Assembly: GCF_020382885.2 (NCBI RefSeq)
Contig: NC_058512.1
Span: 5,606,802-5,670,801, forward strand
Direction of reading: 5' to 3'
Length of the DNA stretch: 64,000 nt
Source of the DNA: Scatophagus argus
Taxonomy: Eukaryota > Chordata > Actinopteri > Scatophagidae
Part shown: piece by piece, positions 51,501-64,000 of the stretch
Position numbering within the stretch: the first letter of the stretch is position 1
How the letters are laid out: every line of letters begins with the position of its first letter
Made by a program: the position numbers and the translations under genes
Notes under the pieces: model-generated
What the model was told of the DNA's origin: nothing
What the model saw: only the letters and a program-made list of their open reading frames with translations
Databases searched by the model: none

Positions 51501-53373
51501 ATTGATTAGCACATTTTATCTCAGTCATTTAATCTGTACAAAAGCAAACAAAATCTACAAAAATGACAAGTTGAGGTGAAATATAATATAAATTAATTAA
51601 GGAGCTTTATACATGCTTTTTTTGCAATTTGGCTTCCCCTCCGTGCTTTCACAACAAGGATTGGTTTGCAGTACATATGAGGACAGACTGTCTGTTACGT
51701 ATCAGAAAATGAAATGACTAAAGGAAATACATGTAATGCAACAAGAATAAATAAAGAAAAAAATAAAAGAAAATCAAAGTTCCAAAATGCTTTAGTCATA
51801 CTGTCTGTTCTGTCATCACGTACCAGTCCATGGCAGTTTATGAAGAGGAATGCAAAGAAACCAGCATGAAAGTGGTCTCTCCGAGCGTCTTGCTTGGTTA
51901 CCAACCTGTCAGAATATTTTGATGTCTGTAGTCATGTTCAATGTCCAATGTGTCCTTGAACTGTAAATGACAAAGAACAGGCTCATGATGCAATATGCAC
52001 TCACAGTCTTTATCATCTACTCCACAACAGAGTGGAAAACAAACTAGCTGAACAAAACAAAGGGAAAGCACCTCTCGGCGAAGCAGTCACAGGACTTTGA
52101 AGTTATCTAACATGTCTTCAGAGAGACTGACTTTGATGTTCACAGAACTCCTCTCAAACAGTGACACATTCCCCTGAAAATAATTGTCAAACGTGTTCCT
52201 GAGCACATTGACTGCCCTGCAGGCAGCACAGGCATGAACTTTTGTTTATTCTTTGTTGAAAATGTCTTCTGACTGTTTCATAAACTCTCATTGTTTGACA
52301 TCATGAGTTTTGCTGCATGACATTTAAGGGTCTCATTGGTTCAAGATCTTTTACTTGTTGTGTTGTTGTAACCAGTCGGTAAGAGATGTGTCTTAATTGT
52401 TAATCCAGCATTGCAGTTGTTCTAAGATGACCTTGTGGGGTGAATGTTTACGTCTTTCTTGCTTCTCTCTCTCAACCAGAAATGGCCACCACAGCATTTT
52501 GCCAAACGGCGCTGCATTGTGTTGTGGCTTAAGTGTTTGACCAGCTGCTGTGTCAGCGGGTGGCCGCGTTCAGTTTATGGTGGCTTTGTTTGTTGCACGC
52601 AGGTCTAAAGTCAGTCTTCCAGCTTCAAACAAATTGACTGGTTGATCCAACTTCTGTAGGAAGACGGGTTTGAAGCAGGAAAAAATAACTCCAGTGCACG
52701 CTGGCCCAGAGAGGCTTGTTTCAGCCCTAAGATAAAGTGATATATGAGCTCATCAGATGCCTCAGCAGCCAACTTGATGACGCTGCTCAGACTGCTTAAC
52801 AAAAACATGTAACAAATCACAAATGAAGGAATGAGCACAGTCCAGCTTCTATGTTGATGTTCAACTGTGCACATTCAGGAAGTTCTTCAGATTCTTGTTA
52901 ACCTCCTGCAACATCTCTGGTTCAGTCTGGGCCCCTGTCGAATATCATCCCACTCTTTCTCAAAATCGGTACCGCGTGTGTCTGCTTTGAAGTTTTCTGC
53001 AAAGGAAAAATGTCCAAAACTAATCAAGACTTATGCACTTTATTGACAGATTCTGAACAGTGGATATATATATATATTTACTTCCAAGCTGCCCAGCAAA
53101 GTGCTCTAGAATTAAATATTATTGTTTTCCATGTGTGCCTTGTACATCTGATCCTATCTCTTGCCTTGTTGCAGGTCTGCCATGTTTCTGCTTCGCAGGC
53201 CAGTCGTTGTATTTACATTTCATTGCCCAGTTTTGCATCAGTGACAGCAGCGGCAGGGGAGAATTTAGCTCATATTTTATTAAACCAATTCGCAGCTATT
53301 GCAGTTGACTCAGAAACTTGGCAGGTCGTCTGGAAATGGGAACTTTTTAATTCATTATTTACCATGTTCCAGT

Positions 53374-53420
<47 letters not shown>
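53374..53420 (+). repeat. Microsatellite (CA)n
   Basis: A pure CA run of about 46 bp. A GT run of about 30 bp lies at 53541-53571, so the pair forms a potential inverted repeat with a loop of about 120 bp. Confidence 0.9.
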
Positions 53421-53421
<1 letters not shown>

Positions 53422-53538
53422 GCTTCGGTGCTACACATGTAGATATGATGGGGATACTGTGCTTGTGTCGTGTATGTTGTGTTTGCGATTCCTCTGACAT
53501 CTTGAGAGCGGAGCCACAGGATGTGCTCAGGCATTGTA

Positions 53539-53540
<2 letters not shown>

Positions 53541-53571
<31 letters not shown>
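53541..53571 (+). repeat. Microsatellite (GT)n
   Basis: A GT run complementary to the CA run at 53374-53420. Confidence 0.9.
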
Positions 53572-53573
<2 letters not shown>

Positions 53574-54369
53574 ACGTGGGTGTATTTTTAATTTGGATCC
53601 CCTGGTCCACATTCAATCCATACTTTTCTTTTATTTGGTCACTAATGAGGCTCCTATCTCAGTTCAAAGAAAAGAAAATTCTTTCAAGTATCATTGCAAC
53701 TTTGGGGCTTGTTTATGAGGGTCATTAAGAAGCCAATGGGAAAGGACACAGTTAAGTTGCATTATTTATTACATTAGCCTTCAAATCAGATTATTTTACT
53801 GCTGGACTTGCTGGACAGGTTATGTCTCCAGCATCTCGGTCTTCTCAGTCTGACTGACTGTGAAATGACCTCTCCAGTTATAATGTGGTAAAGCGAAACA
53901 TAATATCTCTATAGCAGCCTAAGCTCAATGACTCATGCAGTATAAGCTTTGCTGCTTCCTATCAGCATGCACGGGCACTTGTAGTTGTTTTCACATGCCC
54001 ATTATGCATGCTTGTTGACGCCTCAAGACATGGTTATTTTTTTCTCCCTCATTTTCAGCTGAGCCTCGACTGATGTTGCGCTGAATTGCGTGAGCCAACT
54101 TTGACCCTTGATGTTTCTTTGAAGAGGCCTCTAAATAGGCTTGTTCCCTCTCTTTCTCCGCAGGCCTCTGCGTTTCCTCCGGAGCTGCGTAATGACCATC
54201 CTGCACCAGAGCCCATTTACCTTACGTGTCAGTGTGACACAACGGCGGCCCGGTTTGCTTTCCATGTAAAGCTTTTCTCCATTTCGTGCGTGCCAGCATT
54301 CTTGAATAGCACTGCAGCATTGCTGACAAAATAGTTACCTACCTCACCCCAGAATCCCTACACATGCAC

Positions 54370-54409
54370 GTACACACACACACACACATACACACACGCG
54401 CACGCACAC
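54370..54409 (+). repeat. Imperfect (CA)n microsatellite
   Basis: CA dinucleotides interrupted by TA and CG. Confidence 0.85.
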
Positions 54410-54697
54410 TTCCTTTCTCTTTATGGATTCAAAGCCAGTCTTCTCTGGCTCCTTTGTTCCCCACTCCAGGCTGGGCTCAGATCCTCTCTGCTCTCTGTAA
54501 GCCCGCTCTGCTCTGTCATCAGGATTACAGGCTGTGCTGTAGCAGATTAATGACTGACAACTCTACACTCCTCTCAGCATTGCGAGGCACACACAGAGCT
54601 ACTAGGAGGAAGCGTGTGCCTGGTTGTGAGGGAGAGAGGAACAACTGCGGGGGAGATAATGCATTGTGTTGGTCTGAGAACAATATGTTAGCTGTGT

Positions 54698-54700
<3 letters not shown>

Positions 54701-54741
<41 letters not shown>
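54701..54741 (+). repeat. Microsatellite (GT)n
   Basis: A GT run of about 40 bp; it explains the poly(Val-Cys) frames around it. Confidence 0.9.
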
Positions 54742-54742
<1 letters not shown>

Positions 54743-55789
54743 TGTGTGGCAGGGCTTGTGTGTACATGTGGTGTTATGTGCAGCAAAAGCCTTTCAACTT
54801 CCACACCTCAGTGCAGCACTGCAGGACACACAATTAAGACGGTGAACATGGAGGCCTCAGTCGAACAGCCTCATAGGCTGATGTGTGAGTCTTCCTGTGT
54901 GTTCTCATGTGTGCATATGGTTGCACGTGCAATCAAGTCTGGAAAGTTAAGAAAGACAAAGTGGCAGGTACAAGTCCAGTACACGAATTACTGTGGACTT
55001 GTGCCTGACACGGATGCACATTCCCTCCAATATCAACAAAAGCAGAACTGTTTCAGGCCTGTTTTCAGGCTTTGTTTGAGGCAAAGTGGAAGCTGGCAGT
55101 GGTTGTGCAAATCCAAACAAGCGGGCAAACTGAAAACGAACACTTTCCAAAGTTTGGAATGAATTAGGCCAGGATCTCATACAACCTCAGAGCCTCATAG
55201 AAGCAGCTTATGTGTGTCATGAATTACTAAGTAGTAATATTTGGGGCTTCTCACAGCCATCAAACAGCTGAGGCTTAATTTCCTGAGACTTGCCCTGGAG
55301 TGTCCAGGAAAGTGGGCTGTCTGAGCCGCCATCTGAGGACTGAGAGGCGTCCCTTCAGTCCATTCGGCTATGATGTCTTTGAAATGTATAACATGTTGTC
55401 TGTTTTGCTAGAGATCCACAATCATTTATCTGTCCTGATGTCCTCAGACTGACCAGCGATGGGAGGTAATAGTACATTTACTGTACTGAACTAAAACAAT
55501 AAACTGTATATAAAGTACCTAAAACCACTCCATCTCGACCAGGTACAGACAGTACATGATGCATCTGTAAGAACAGTCTAATAGTATAATGTATGAATAT
55601 GATTATCAGTCATAGGATACATTTTTCTGCAGTATGACTAGTTTCACTTCTGCACTTTAACCCATTCATGTTAAAAGGAATGCAGACGTTAATATGGCAA
55701 ATGTGAGCAAAATGTTGTTTAAGTTGTAATATCTTAGCATTCATTTGGAGTCATGTTTGCGGTCTCCTGAATAACAACAATCCAATATT

Positions 55790-56080
55790 AACTCTCCTTT
55801 TAGCTCGTTGGTCTCCCAAATCTCCTGCTTGTAGTTTGGTGCCAAGCAGGTGGTGTACAGTGGGTTTTAGAGCTTTTTTCCCCCTGAAAACAGCTGCCTG
55901 CTGCGGCCTAAAACAATGCCATTAGAGTGATGAGAGTGAACCAATCAAAATAATGAGCTGAAACACGTTATGAAGCTCCGTAAAAAGTCGAGGGGAGCTT
56001 CAGATTGAGGTGATAACTCTCTCGAGCTTCATCATTACCATCGTCACATTGTTTTCACATTGCCGTTTAAAGCGTTGTCA
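55790..56080 (+). repeat. Interspersed repeat, family C (copy 2)
   Basis: Shares 'gagcttcag...gaggtgataactctc', 'aagctcc.taaa' and 'gttttagagct' wording with 57370-57620. Non-coding. Confidence 0.5.
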
Positions 56081-56998
56081 TTATAAAAATATCAATTAGA
56101 ACGCCTTTAAGTGTAGGATCTGAATGCTTCTTCCACTGCTGAGAAAAACGCATTGAACCCAGAATGAAAACACACACAACCGGCTGTGGTAAAATACTTT
56201 TATAGAGCAGTTATCCATATCTGAAATATAGCATCCAAGCAGAACAGCTCTGATATGTACAGAACTCAGCTCACTCTTTTTCTCAATTTCAGAATGCCTT
56301 TTATGTAAATATGTCATGTTCATTTTTTTGAGTGTGTTTGCGTGTGTGCTGTATGTGTACACATGTGTAGTAGTTTTTCATCAGTTACAGTATATTAAAA
56401 GTTTTAAATACAGGTCATAATTCTTTTTTTAAATGTCTCTGGATATAAAAGCTGGTGTTCTGACCCTCATTAGTCCATTAATGAAGACGAGTCCTTCCTC
56501 TCCTGTCTGTTTTTTCTTTTTCTCTGTCTATAAACTCTGTTCATTTCATCTTTTATAAATATTCTCCATCCTCTCTGCTGTATTGCCTCTTGTACTTTGC
56601 CCCTTGCCCTGTTCCACCCTCCACACAGTATATTCTCTTTATATCTCCTAATTGCTCCCTAACTGTGAGTCATATTGTAGACTGAACTTTTGCTTTTATT
56701 TGACTTCAGCACTTTTACTTCCCTGCACCAGTATCAAACCTACAAGTGCTGAAGAGGCATTTTAAGAGCAGTAATAACATGTGTGCCCCAGTCAAACCAT
56801 TCTCATCAACTCCATCAGCAACGGCTAAAATCATAACCTTCGTAACTCCTTCTCCTCCCACAGCTGGATGCTTGCATTTAAATTCTCCAGTTTGTTCTTT
56901 TATTTTTTTCGTCAAATCTCCATAGTTTATCGTTTGTAGTTTTTCTGAGAAGGGTATGCAGTGCATTACAGTATCAAAGTTGTTCCATCCTCTAGCAC

Positions 56999-57188
56999 TC
57001 AGAGGAACCAGAAACATTTCTTCCTGTTCTTCTTGGTGGTGGCAGGGGGTCGCACTGCTTGGGGGGAGTCTTGTTGGTGAGGTGTGGTGGACTGTGGAGT
57101 GGCGGGCTGTGGCGAGCCCTCAGGAGGGTCGCCGACCTTCCATGTGCGTACCACCTGTCCCTCCTGCAGACGAAAGTCATGCTCTACA
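56999..57188 (-). CDS. Unassigned candidate 3'-terminal exon
   Basis: On the minus strand, a pyrimidine-rich tract and TAG acceptor are followed by an open frame of 62 codons (57187-56999) that ends in TGA. It begins VEHDFRLQEGQVVRTWKVGD, continues with a Pro/Gln/Thr-rich stretch and ends KKNRKKCFWFL. The basic-cysteine-aromatic end could be a membrane or lipid anchor, though the Cys is five residues from the end and so does not fit a CaaX box. I do not recognise the family. Composition and the clean acceptor argue for a real last exon, but no in-frame partner exon was proved. Confidence 0.3.
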
Positions 57189-57369
57189 CTAGAAAGAGAA
57201 AGAGGGAGACAAAGCGAGAAAATTACGTTTGTGAGTGTTTAAACCTGTGACAACTGCAGAAGCAAGTTGAGAATTAACACATCCAGCAGTTTCAGATTTC
57301 AGCCAATTTTTCCTCTCTTTCAACTTTGTATTTGGTTTCTACCAACTCCCGAGGACAATATCTGGCTCT

Positions 57370-57620
57370 TGAGTTGCTAAAAGCCCCACTATGTTCACCA
57401 CATAGTCGCTAACTGCGCCTGTCTACTGTTTGGTGTAGAGCAAGCAGAGTACAATTGGTTTTTAGAGCTATTTCACTGACAATGACTGTAAAGTACTTGC
57501 TGGACAGCTAAACAATGAACTGAAACTCAATATAAAGCTCCATAAAGCCGAGAGAGAGCTTCAGGTGATAACTCTCTGGAAGTTGATGACTATGGGAGCA
57601 TCGTTGTTGTAAAAAAAACA
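57370..57620 (+). repeat. Interspersed repeat, family C (copy 3)
   Basis: Parallel wording to 55790-56080 ('ttggtttttagagct', 'cttcaggtgataactctctg'). Non-coding. Confidence 0.5.
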
Positions 57621-58315
57621 CCAATTATCCACTATATTAACCACTTTAGAAATAAAGACGGATAACAAGAGCGTGCACACTGAAGGAGTTCCATGAAAAG
57701 CGTTGCAAAGAAGCAGTGACTCTCACATCTGCTGTTTCCTAGCAGACAATAGTGAAGCTGTTGACAAAGTGAATCAAGCGCCAAAATGCTGAGTATCACA
57801 GAAATGTTGCGGCACCAGGAGGGTTCCCAGGACTGCAGTTGACACACACACCAAACGGAAAGTCAGCAAGGTGCATTGTCAGTCACATGACAGTTTAGCT
57901 CAGGGGCTTTGCTGCCGAAATGAGATGTGAACTGTGATGCACCTCTGCAGAAGCTATAGGTAAAGGTAAGCAATAATAAATGACTGCATCGGCAATAAAG
58001 GAATAAGGACAATATTTGCTTGCTGAATTACTTTTGTCAGCAGTTACATGTTGGGTAAGCTTTCCCCCCGTGAACTGATTCTTTTCCCTCCTTTTCTTTT
58101 TTTTTTATTCGTTTTTACTTTGCTGCTATTCTTGCTTATTATGCAGTGGCCTAGTTAGCTGGTGTTTCTCATCACAGCACAGATGCTGGAAATAAAGAGG
58201 ACTCCCTCGGTTGAGGATACGAGGAGAGAAGTGCTGCAGAGGAAGCAAGGAGGACCGAACTCAGCAGCAGCAGCAGGGCCTGGAGTTTTCAGGCAAGAAC
58301 AGTGAGGACTCTCAC

Positions 58316-58392
58316 ATTCATATCCATCTGGCTTCATAAACTCCCACTCCCTCAGTCTCTCAACCACTTCACACTGGATGCCCACCAGTATC
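58316..58392 (-). CDS. Unassigned candidate internal exon
   Basis: A 77 nt minus-strand segment between a TTAG acceptor and a GTGAGA donor encodes ILVGIQCEVVERLREWEFMK and PDGYE. It has a protein-like composition, but the family is not recognised. It cannot join the candidate exon at 56999-57188 directly, because that frame gives TAG at the junction, so an intermediate exon would be needed. Confidence 0.22.
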
Positions 58393-61300
58393 CTAATGCA
58401 CAAAAACAAAAAAACACAAGTGAAACATCAAACTCCAGACAGGAGTACAGTGCAGGCAATGGGTATGGACAGAATAAACATTAAAAAAAAGTGAGTGGGT
58501 ACAAAGAGCAGTGGAGAGGATTTCTTCCCACCGCAATATTTACAGCAGGTGGGAAGAAAAAGAAAAAGCCACTTCAACTAAACCTTTTTGTGGCAGCTGG
58601 GACTGCTTCACAGCTTGAAACAAACCTCCAAAGCTGTGTAAAATGAGGTGCTAGTCACTAGCAAAGTAAGTGATGGAGTCAGCCGGCGCAGCTCTACTGC
58701 CCTGAAATGAATAGAGTAAATAAAGTACTCCATTCCCCCCATCTTCACAGCCTCTCTGTTTGTGACACCATACAGCTTCCTATAGAGCTCCCCAGTGGCT
58801 CTCGCCTTGCATCCGCTGTGTTCCCTCTTTGTGAAAATGAATAGCCCCGGTCCACAGCTCTGCGTGATGAAGGCACAGTGGCGCTGTAGGGAGCTGTCCA
58901 CCCTCAGCCTTAATTATCTGCACACTGAGTGCACAAACTGTGGCAGGCAGGAAGCTGTGAACCTAACACAACTCTTTCCGCTTCTCCTCGTCTGTCCTCT
59001 GCTTACATCTTTTCTGGCTATGGGCTGCACCCCACCTCAGGTCCTGCCTGTGGGCAAAAATCAGCGTGTTTTACAGATGATGCAGGCCATAATGTAGGTT
59101 TCAGAGAGAGAATGATTGTGCTTTTGCGTTCACTGGAGCTTAGGTGGAAGACGCAAACTCCTTCTAATAATAATGGAACTAAATTGTTGTGCGTATACCT
59201 CATGTTTAATGATAAAAATCACGTGGCGATGAAAAAACTTTAGAAAATGACATGTGTTTTCCTTATTGTTACCTCACTTGGATGTTTGACCTTCACTGCG
59301 CAGAGTGACAATTTCGCAGTCTCAAGCTAGCAGGCTCTTAACACATTCATCTGATGAAAGTATGCATGATAGTATGAAAGTCAATCAGGGTCCAGTGTGC
59401 AACTCAGGATCAGCAAGAGCTGTCTGGAGACGAGATGACAGCACCCTAAGCTCCAGTGATTTTATTATTGATGCCTAACCACATTTGGTCTTTCCACACC
59501 AGGTGGTAATGTGCAATCAGAGACATCAACAGCAGGTTACAAGGGTTCACCTGAGTTCAGTCTGTATCACAACATCAGATGAAGTTAACAAATACGTCCA
59601 ATTTTTATTAACTTCATTTTAGCCCCAAAATGATCAATAACCCAGCTTAAAGAGGTCAGTTTAAAAGTATCAGTTTCATCAATAGGGAAAAAGTCTATAA
59701 GATATCTTCATACATGCTGAGGTCAGGTGTCCCACTATGACACTTGTTGATGTTCCTGATTGTGAATTACCACAGGGTGTAGGATCTATACCTACTCAAG
59801 GCAGTATCTGACACCAGCAGCACAATGTGGAAACACTCTTTCTCGCTCTTTCTTGCGTCCTTAAATTGCACTGCGGCTCTGACTCTGACTCTTGGTGGTT
59901 GAAACGACCACATGTGTCAGGATCAAAGTGACTCTTAAGTCAACACATCAGCCGGAAATATAGCGCAGTACTATTTGCTGTAAAGCTTGTGTCAGTACAC
60001 TATCCATTCCCACTGTGTGACCTTACTTTGCACATGTTATTCCATCCTTAGAGATTTACTGAATAAATCTCCTCTTATTTTAATCACTGAGTTTTGGGAT
60101 ACAGCGACCTTGCCCAAGAGCACTACCCCAGCGCATCTCTAAAGGGGATTGAATCAGCAGATTTGTAGTTACCACATAATTTGTCTGAAATTCAAGGTTA
60201 TTCAAAGCTGTCATTTAAAACGATAACAGAAAAAGAACACTAATGTTTGAAATATAATTAACAATATGACTGGCGCCAATTAATGTTTAAACTGGTGTTT
60301 TTACTGCAGCCAGATGAACTTACACACAGTATGATGTGTTCATGGTCAGGAAGAAAGAGCAGAATACTTTCACTGTATTGCACTTGAGGATTTAAAGCAC
60401 AGTAAGATTGGAAAGAGGCTAAAAGAAATTTGACAAGCTGAAAACAATATTTTAAGTCAGTTTTTTAAAATAATATAAGCACAGAGGCTGAGCAGGGCTT
60501 CATCTCTTTTTCATCCTTCCATCTATAAAACATTCATACAACAGCACCAGCAGGAGATCATCATTTCTCCTCCATCACTTCTCCTCTGTGCTTTTGCTGG
60601 GTGTTGGAGGAGACACTGCAAAGGCAATCAGCTCGAAATATCTTTGCAATTTTCTCTCCCATAGGCTGCATATCTTTTTCTCTCTCTTTTTTTTTTTAAA
60701 AAGAACATTTCATTTCAGGAGGAACTAGATGAGCAGCTCATCTCTGTAGAGCCGCTGTTCATTTGTGATGAGGTGCCACACCCATGAATGCAACAACACA
60801 GAATGCAAAACTCCATCATCTACAGTAACCCCACAACCTCTCGGTATCCACACACAACAACAGCCTTCCAATTACCACTCAGGAGAACAGGCTGTACATT
60901 GTGGTATTACACCCTCCTCGGACAATTATTCTGGGATGGTCCTGCCAGCAGCATGGCTGTCACAAGGCGTCCCAAGTTGTCTGGTTTTCAAGTTCCTTCT
61001 TTCATACTCCTGCATCAACATTCATGTTGCACTGATTTGGGAGTGTGATGTAAACAGACGTGTGTCACAGAATCTAACATTTGATGCTTGCACAAGATGA
61101 TAATTTATCCCGCTGGGTGTGATTTGGTTCAGCTCATCCATTTCGATAAACTCTGCAGCAGCAAAAGGTCATATATATTCATACACTGCCTCAGTGTTGT
61201 CTGGGTATGTTTCTGTTTGTCTGTGCACTGTATATATTTTCACTGTGTAATCCAAACTAAGCGTAAGCCTCATTGTTTTTTTACTCTTGAGGCAAAAGTT

Positions 61301-63170
61301 AAGGTACATAATGCCTAAAACTGTAAAGCGGAGTAGTGTGTCAGAGATCATTCAAGAAAGTCCGAGATAAGAAGAAACTCTGCGGGCATCACTTACAGCC
61401 TCTGACAGTCAAGTGCAATTACACTTTGCAGGCCTAGAATTAAACCCGCTAGTGTGTTAGAGGCAAGACAAAGTAAAAGCACAGGTAGGCACCTAACGAT
61501 GAGTTAAAGAGCACCACGAAATAAAAAAAGATGAAGTGACCACAGATACACTAGCAGGTTTACTAGTTCATCAGGTAAGGTTTACCGCTTCAGATGACGA
61601 CACCACATAAAAATCAAGGAATAACCAAAATTATTACAATATCTTTTGAGGGGGACATAAACATCTGTGCCACATTTAGATGTTTCACTAAACATCACTT
61701 CAGCCTCATGATGGCACTACAGAGAAAGTCAGACGATCACCAAATCAAGTCCTCTGGGAACCATGAACATTTTATGAAGTTTAAGTTTTTGAACAATGTA
61801 AGCGGATATAATAGAATTAAATCAGTATGACAAGTCCAGCTCCAGATAATAAACTTGCGACCACAAGAAACTGTCTTCTACATATAAACATAATGAGATA
61901 ATTAAGGTGTAATCTCAAGTGGGACACCCAGACAGCTTGCCTAAAATCAAGTTATTGTCAGGTCCACTTTATTGACAGCTGGCTGAGTCATCGTTTTTCT
62001 GATGGGTTGAACTGATTGACAGAACAATCGGAGGAGGTTTCATGTTTGGAAAAATACAAGAATCACTAATCTTGCACTTCTACACCTCTATTCAAGAGGC
62101 CAAGTATTATTTCAGTTTGTATTACTGGGAGGAGACAGAGCAAGAAGAGAAAGACACTGACACTGTAAACATGACTAATACCTCAGGGACACATCATGAT
62201 TTATGCTCTCCACGCAGGGTTTGACTATGCGATATAATTTATGCTAATCACACTATACTAAAAGCTTAAATGTGCATCACTGACAGTCATATTGCATTAC
62301 ACCCCGAAACCTCTCAGCGTAAGACAGAAGTAAATATTGTACTGAAATTATGTGTGCAAGGATACAAACGTTTTGAAGGTCAATACATTTGGCTTCATAA
62401 CTAAGTGCTGAAGCGCTTGGCAGCGATTCAGAATAAACAAAGGAAAACCTGTTGTGGATGATTTTTAACAACCTGCCCTTGTGTAGCTTTAATATTTCAG
62501 CCTCTCCTTCCATCTCTGTTGTCTTGCTTGCATCTTTTTCCATTGTGTGATGATGAATGCCAAATATTTGCATTTTCATAGCAATTACCCAGATAGATTT
62601 TACTAATGTGACCTTATTAGGACCTCTGGCACTTTCCACAGCGCTTTGTTTTTCAAAAAACCAACAGCGCAGCCATTCTCAGTGAGAGAAAGGGCAGATT
62701 TTCACCTTGTTTGTACTTCTCTCGGGGCGCATTGAATAAATAAAGCAAAATGTTGTTTATTGAAAAGACCAGATGAAAAATCTGGCAGGTTCAAGATCAG
62801 AGAAAGTCCTCTGCATCAAATAGCTTCGTAAATAAAGAGCAAGTGAGGTTAAGACTGATTACTGAAGAAGCATATAGCTGGTGATGTGGAAACAGAAGCA
62901 GATGCAGGCCGGGGTCCCATGAGTTAGCCTGTACCCGAATAAGACTGACCCGCCATTGTGGTCTAACTCTCGGTGCTTTGTTTACTCTATAGTGCTTATT
63001 GTGGAATGGGAAGCTGGTGTACAACGACTATAAATGAGACAAGCTTGCACACACTCAGCCAGCAGCCAAAAGTGAGGCTGGCAGTCCTGGGCATTCAGGA
63101 TCTGCTCTGTGGGAAAAAGCTGTCGATTCTGAATACAAACTCATTACTGCTTACTTTGAAAGCTTGCTGT
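58393..63170. other. Right-hand region, no gene recognised
   Basis: Anonymous sequence. A family A repeat fragment lies at about 61620-61790. A segment near 62460-62600 with an ATTTGCAT octamer looks non-repetitive. No open frame here has convincing coding features. Confidence 0.45.
61620..61790 (+). repeat. Interspersed teleost repeat, family A (copy 7)
   Basis: Diverged copy with 'ttcagcctcatgatggcact' and 'ctctgggaaccatgaacatt'. Confidence 0.5.
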
Positions 63171-63262
63171 GCATGCATGCTGATGTCACCTAACTCCCAC
63201 TGTTCAGCACCCCTATGCATGCATGCTGATGTCACCTAACTCCCACTATTCAGCACCCCTAG
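63171..63262 (+). repeat. Two-copy tandem duplication, 46 bp unit
   Basis: Units 63171-63216 and 63217-63262 differ at only two positions. Each contains GCATGCATGC followed by TGATGTCACC, a CRE-like half site. Recent duplication is implied by near identity. Confidence 0.9.
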
Positions 63263-63439
63263 GGGGAGTAACCAGTGTTCCGTGTTGGCGACCACGGTCA
63301 ATGGACAAACCACTGAATTGGCTGAACCTTCTCTCGAGTAAATTGTTCAGTACGTAACCTTGCATAAAATGGTAATTTTTACACTTTGGTTTTTGTGCAG
63401 ATTAAACAAAACAAAAGGTATTTTTCATCTTTAGTGATG

Positions 63440-63800
63440 TTGATAAGCATCCATTCATCCATCCATTCTCTTTATCTGTGCATGGTCGCGGGGCGGCTGG
63501 AGCCTATCCCAGCTGACAGTGGGCCAGAGGAGGGGTATCCACTGGACTGGTCGCCGGTCAATTGCAGAGCCAACACACAGGACAGACAACCACACACACA
63601 TACACACACACACTCACACATAGGGCCAATGTAGAGTAGCAAGTTAACCTAATGTGCATGTTTTTTGGTCTGTGGGAGCAAACCGGAATACCTGGAGAAA
63701 ACCCACACAGGCACAGGAAGAACATGCAAAACCAGATTTGAACCCTGAACCCCCTTGCTGTGAGGCGGTACTGCTAACCACCACAACACTGTGCTGTGCT
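63440..63800 (+). repeat. Common teleost interspersed repeat
   Basis: Contains 'catccattct', 'ggtcgcggggcggctggagc', 'ctatcccagctgacagtggg' and 'ggagaaaacccacacaggca', wording of a very abundant fish repeat that I believe is retrotransposon-derived; the class is not certain. A CA microsatellite lies inside at about 63591-63620. Confidence 0.75.
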
Positions 63801-63809
63801 GGTAGACAA

Positions 63810-63960
63810 ATTTTGTTCATCGCTAGCTGTTTCCCCGAGTCTTTATGCCAAGTTAAGCTAATTGGTTGCTGGCTGTAGACTTTAATTAACAGACAGAGAG
63901 GGCAGACAGGAGAGTGTTATTGATCCCCTCTGCCAGAAAGTATACTACTGAAATATTCCT
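63810..63960 (+). repeat. Interspersed teleost repeat, family B (copy 3)
   Basis: Wording 'gctagctgtttccccgagtc' and 'tttatgccaagttaagctaa', in the opposite orientation to the copy at 51380-51500. Confidence 0.6.
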
Positions 63961-64000
63961 TTAAGCTGATATTGAGACCTTGTTAGCAAACTGTTTGTTT

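Larger units (their letters stand above)
49451..56998. other. Region upstream of pcsk5, no gene recognised
   Basis: Anonymous sequence with several microsatellites and repeat copies. Short open frames on both strands lack splice context, codon bias and family resemblance. A TAATTA-rich stretch at about 51010-51240 looks less repetitive than its surroundings. Confidence 0.5.

Overview
The window is vertebrate nuclear DNA, almost certainly from a ray-finned (teleost) fish. Genes are split by introns with GT-AG borders, (GT)n/(CA)n microsatellites are abundant, Tc1-type transposons sit in introns, and several interspersed repeats of types common in spiny-rayed fishes recur. No prokaryotic features, tRNA, rRNA or CRISPR were seen.

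Layout. (1) 910-4537, plus strand: last five coding exons of a Gq-class G-alpha gene (gnaq-like); its first two coding exons lie left of the window. (2) 7604-13682, plus: a complete seven-exon G-alpha gene, gna14-like, 354 aa. (3) 16777-24721, plus: a ten-exon BCH/CRAL-TRIO gene, the short prune2/BNIPXL form, 325 aa, with two dead Tc1 elements in its introns. (4) 49249-26438, minus: a complete 37-exon proprotein convertase of the PCSK5 membrane-bound (B) type. All 37 exons join in frame to 1,894 codons plus stop: signal peptide, prodomain, subtilisin-like domain, P domain, a long furin-type cysteine-rich region, one membrane helix and an acidic tail. prune2 and pcsk5 converge tail to tail. (5) About 49.25-64 kb: upstream of pcsk5, mostly repeats and microsatellites, with two weak unassigned exon candidates on the minus strand.

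The order gnaq - gna14 - prune2 - pcsk5 is the order and relative orientation of the human 9q21 block (several genes between them are absent here), which supports the gene names. The two G-alpha proteins would act at the plasma membrane downstream of receptors. The BCH protein is a trafficking/Rho-type adaptor. The convertase acts in the secretory pathway.

Main point of interest: the pcsk5 copy keeps every exon open, but the subtilase serine motif around the nucleophile is badly altered (G to E, A to L, P to S) and the internal prodomain cleavage site is lost (R to W). Asp, His and oxyanion Asn are kept. It looks like a convertase turned, or turning, into a non-catalytic cysteine-rich membrane protein. 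The neighbouring gnaq and gna14 copies also depart from normally near-invariant sequences, so the block may be a fast-evolving duplicate. All gene calls come from reading translations and splice sites by eye; no search was run.
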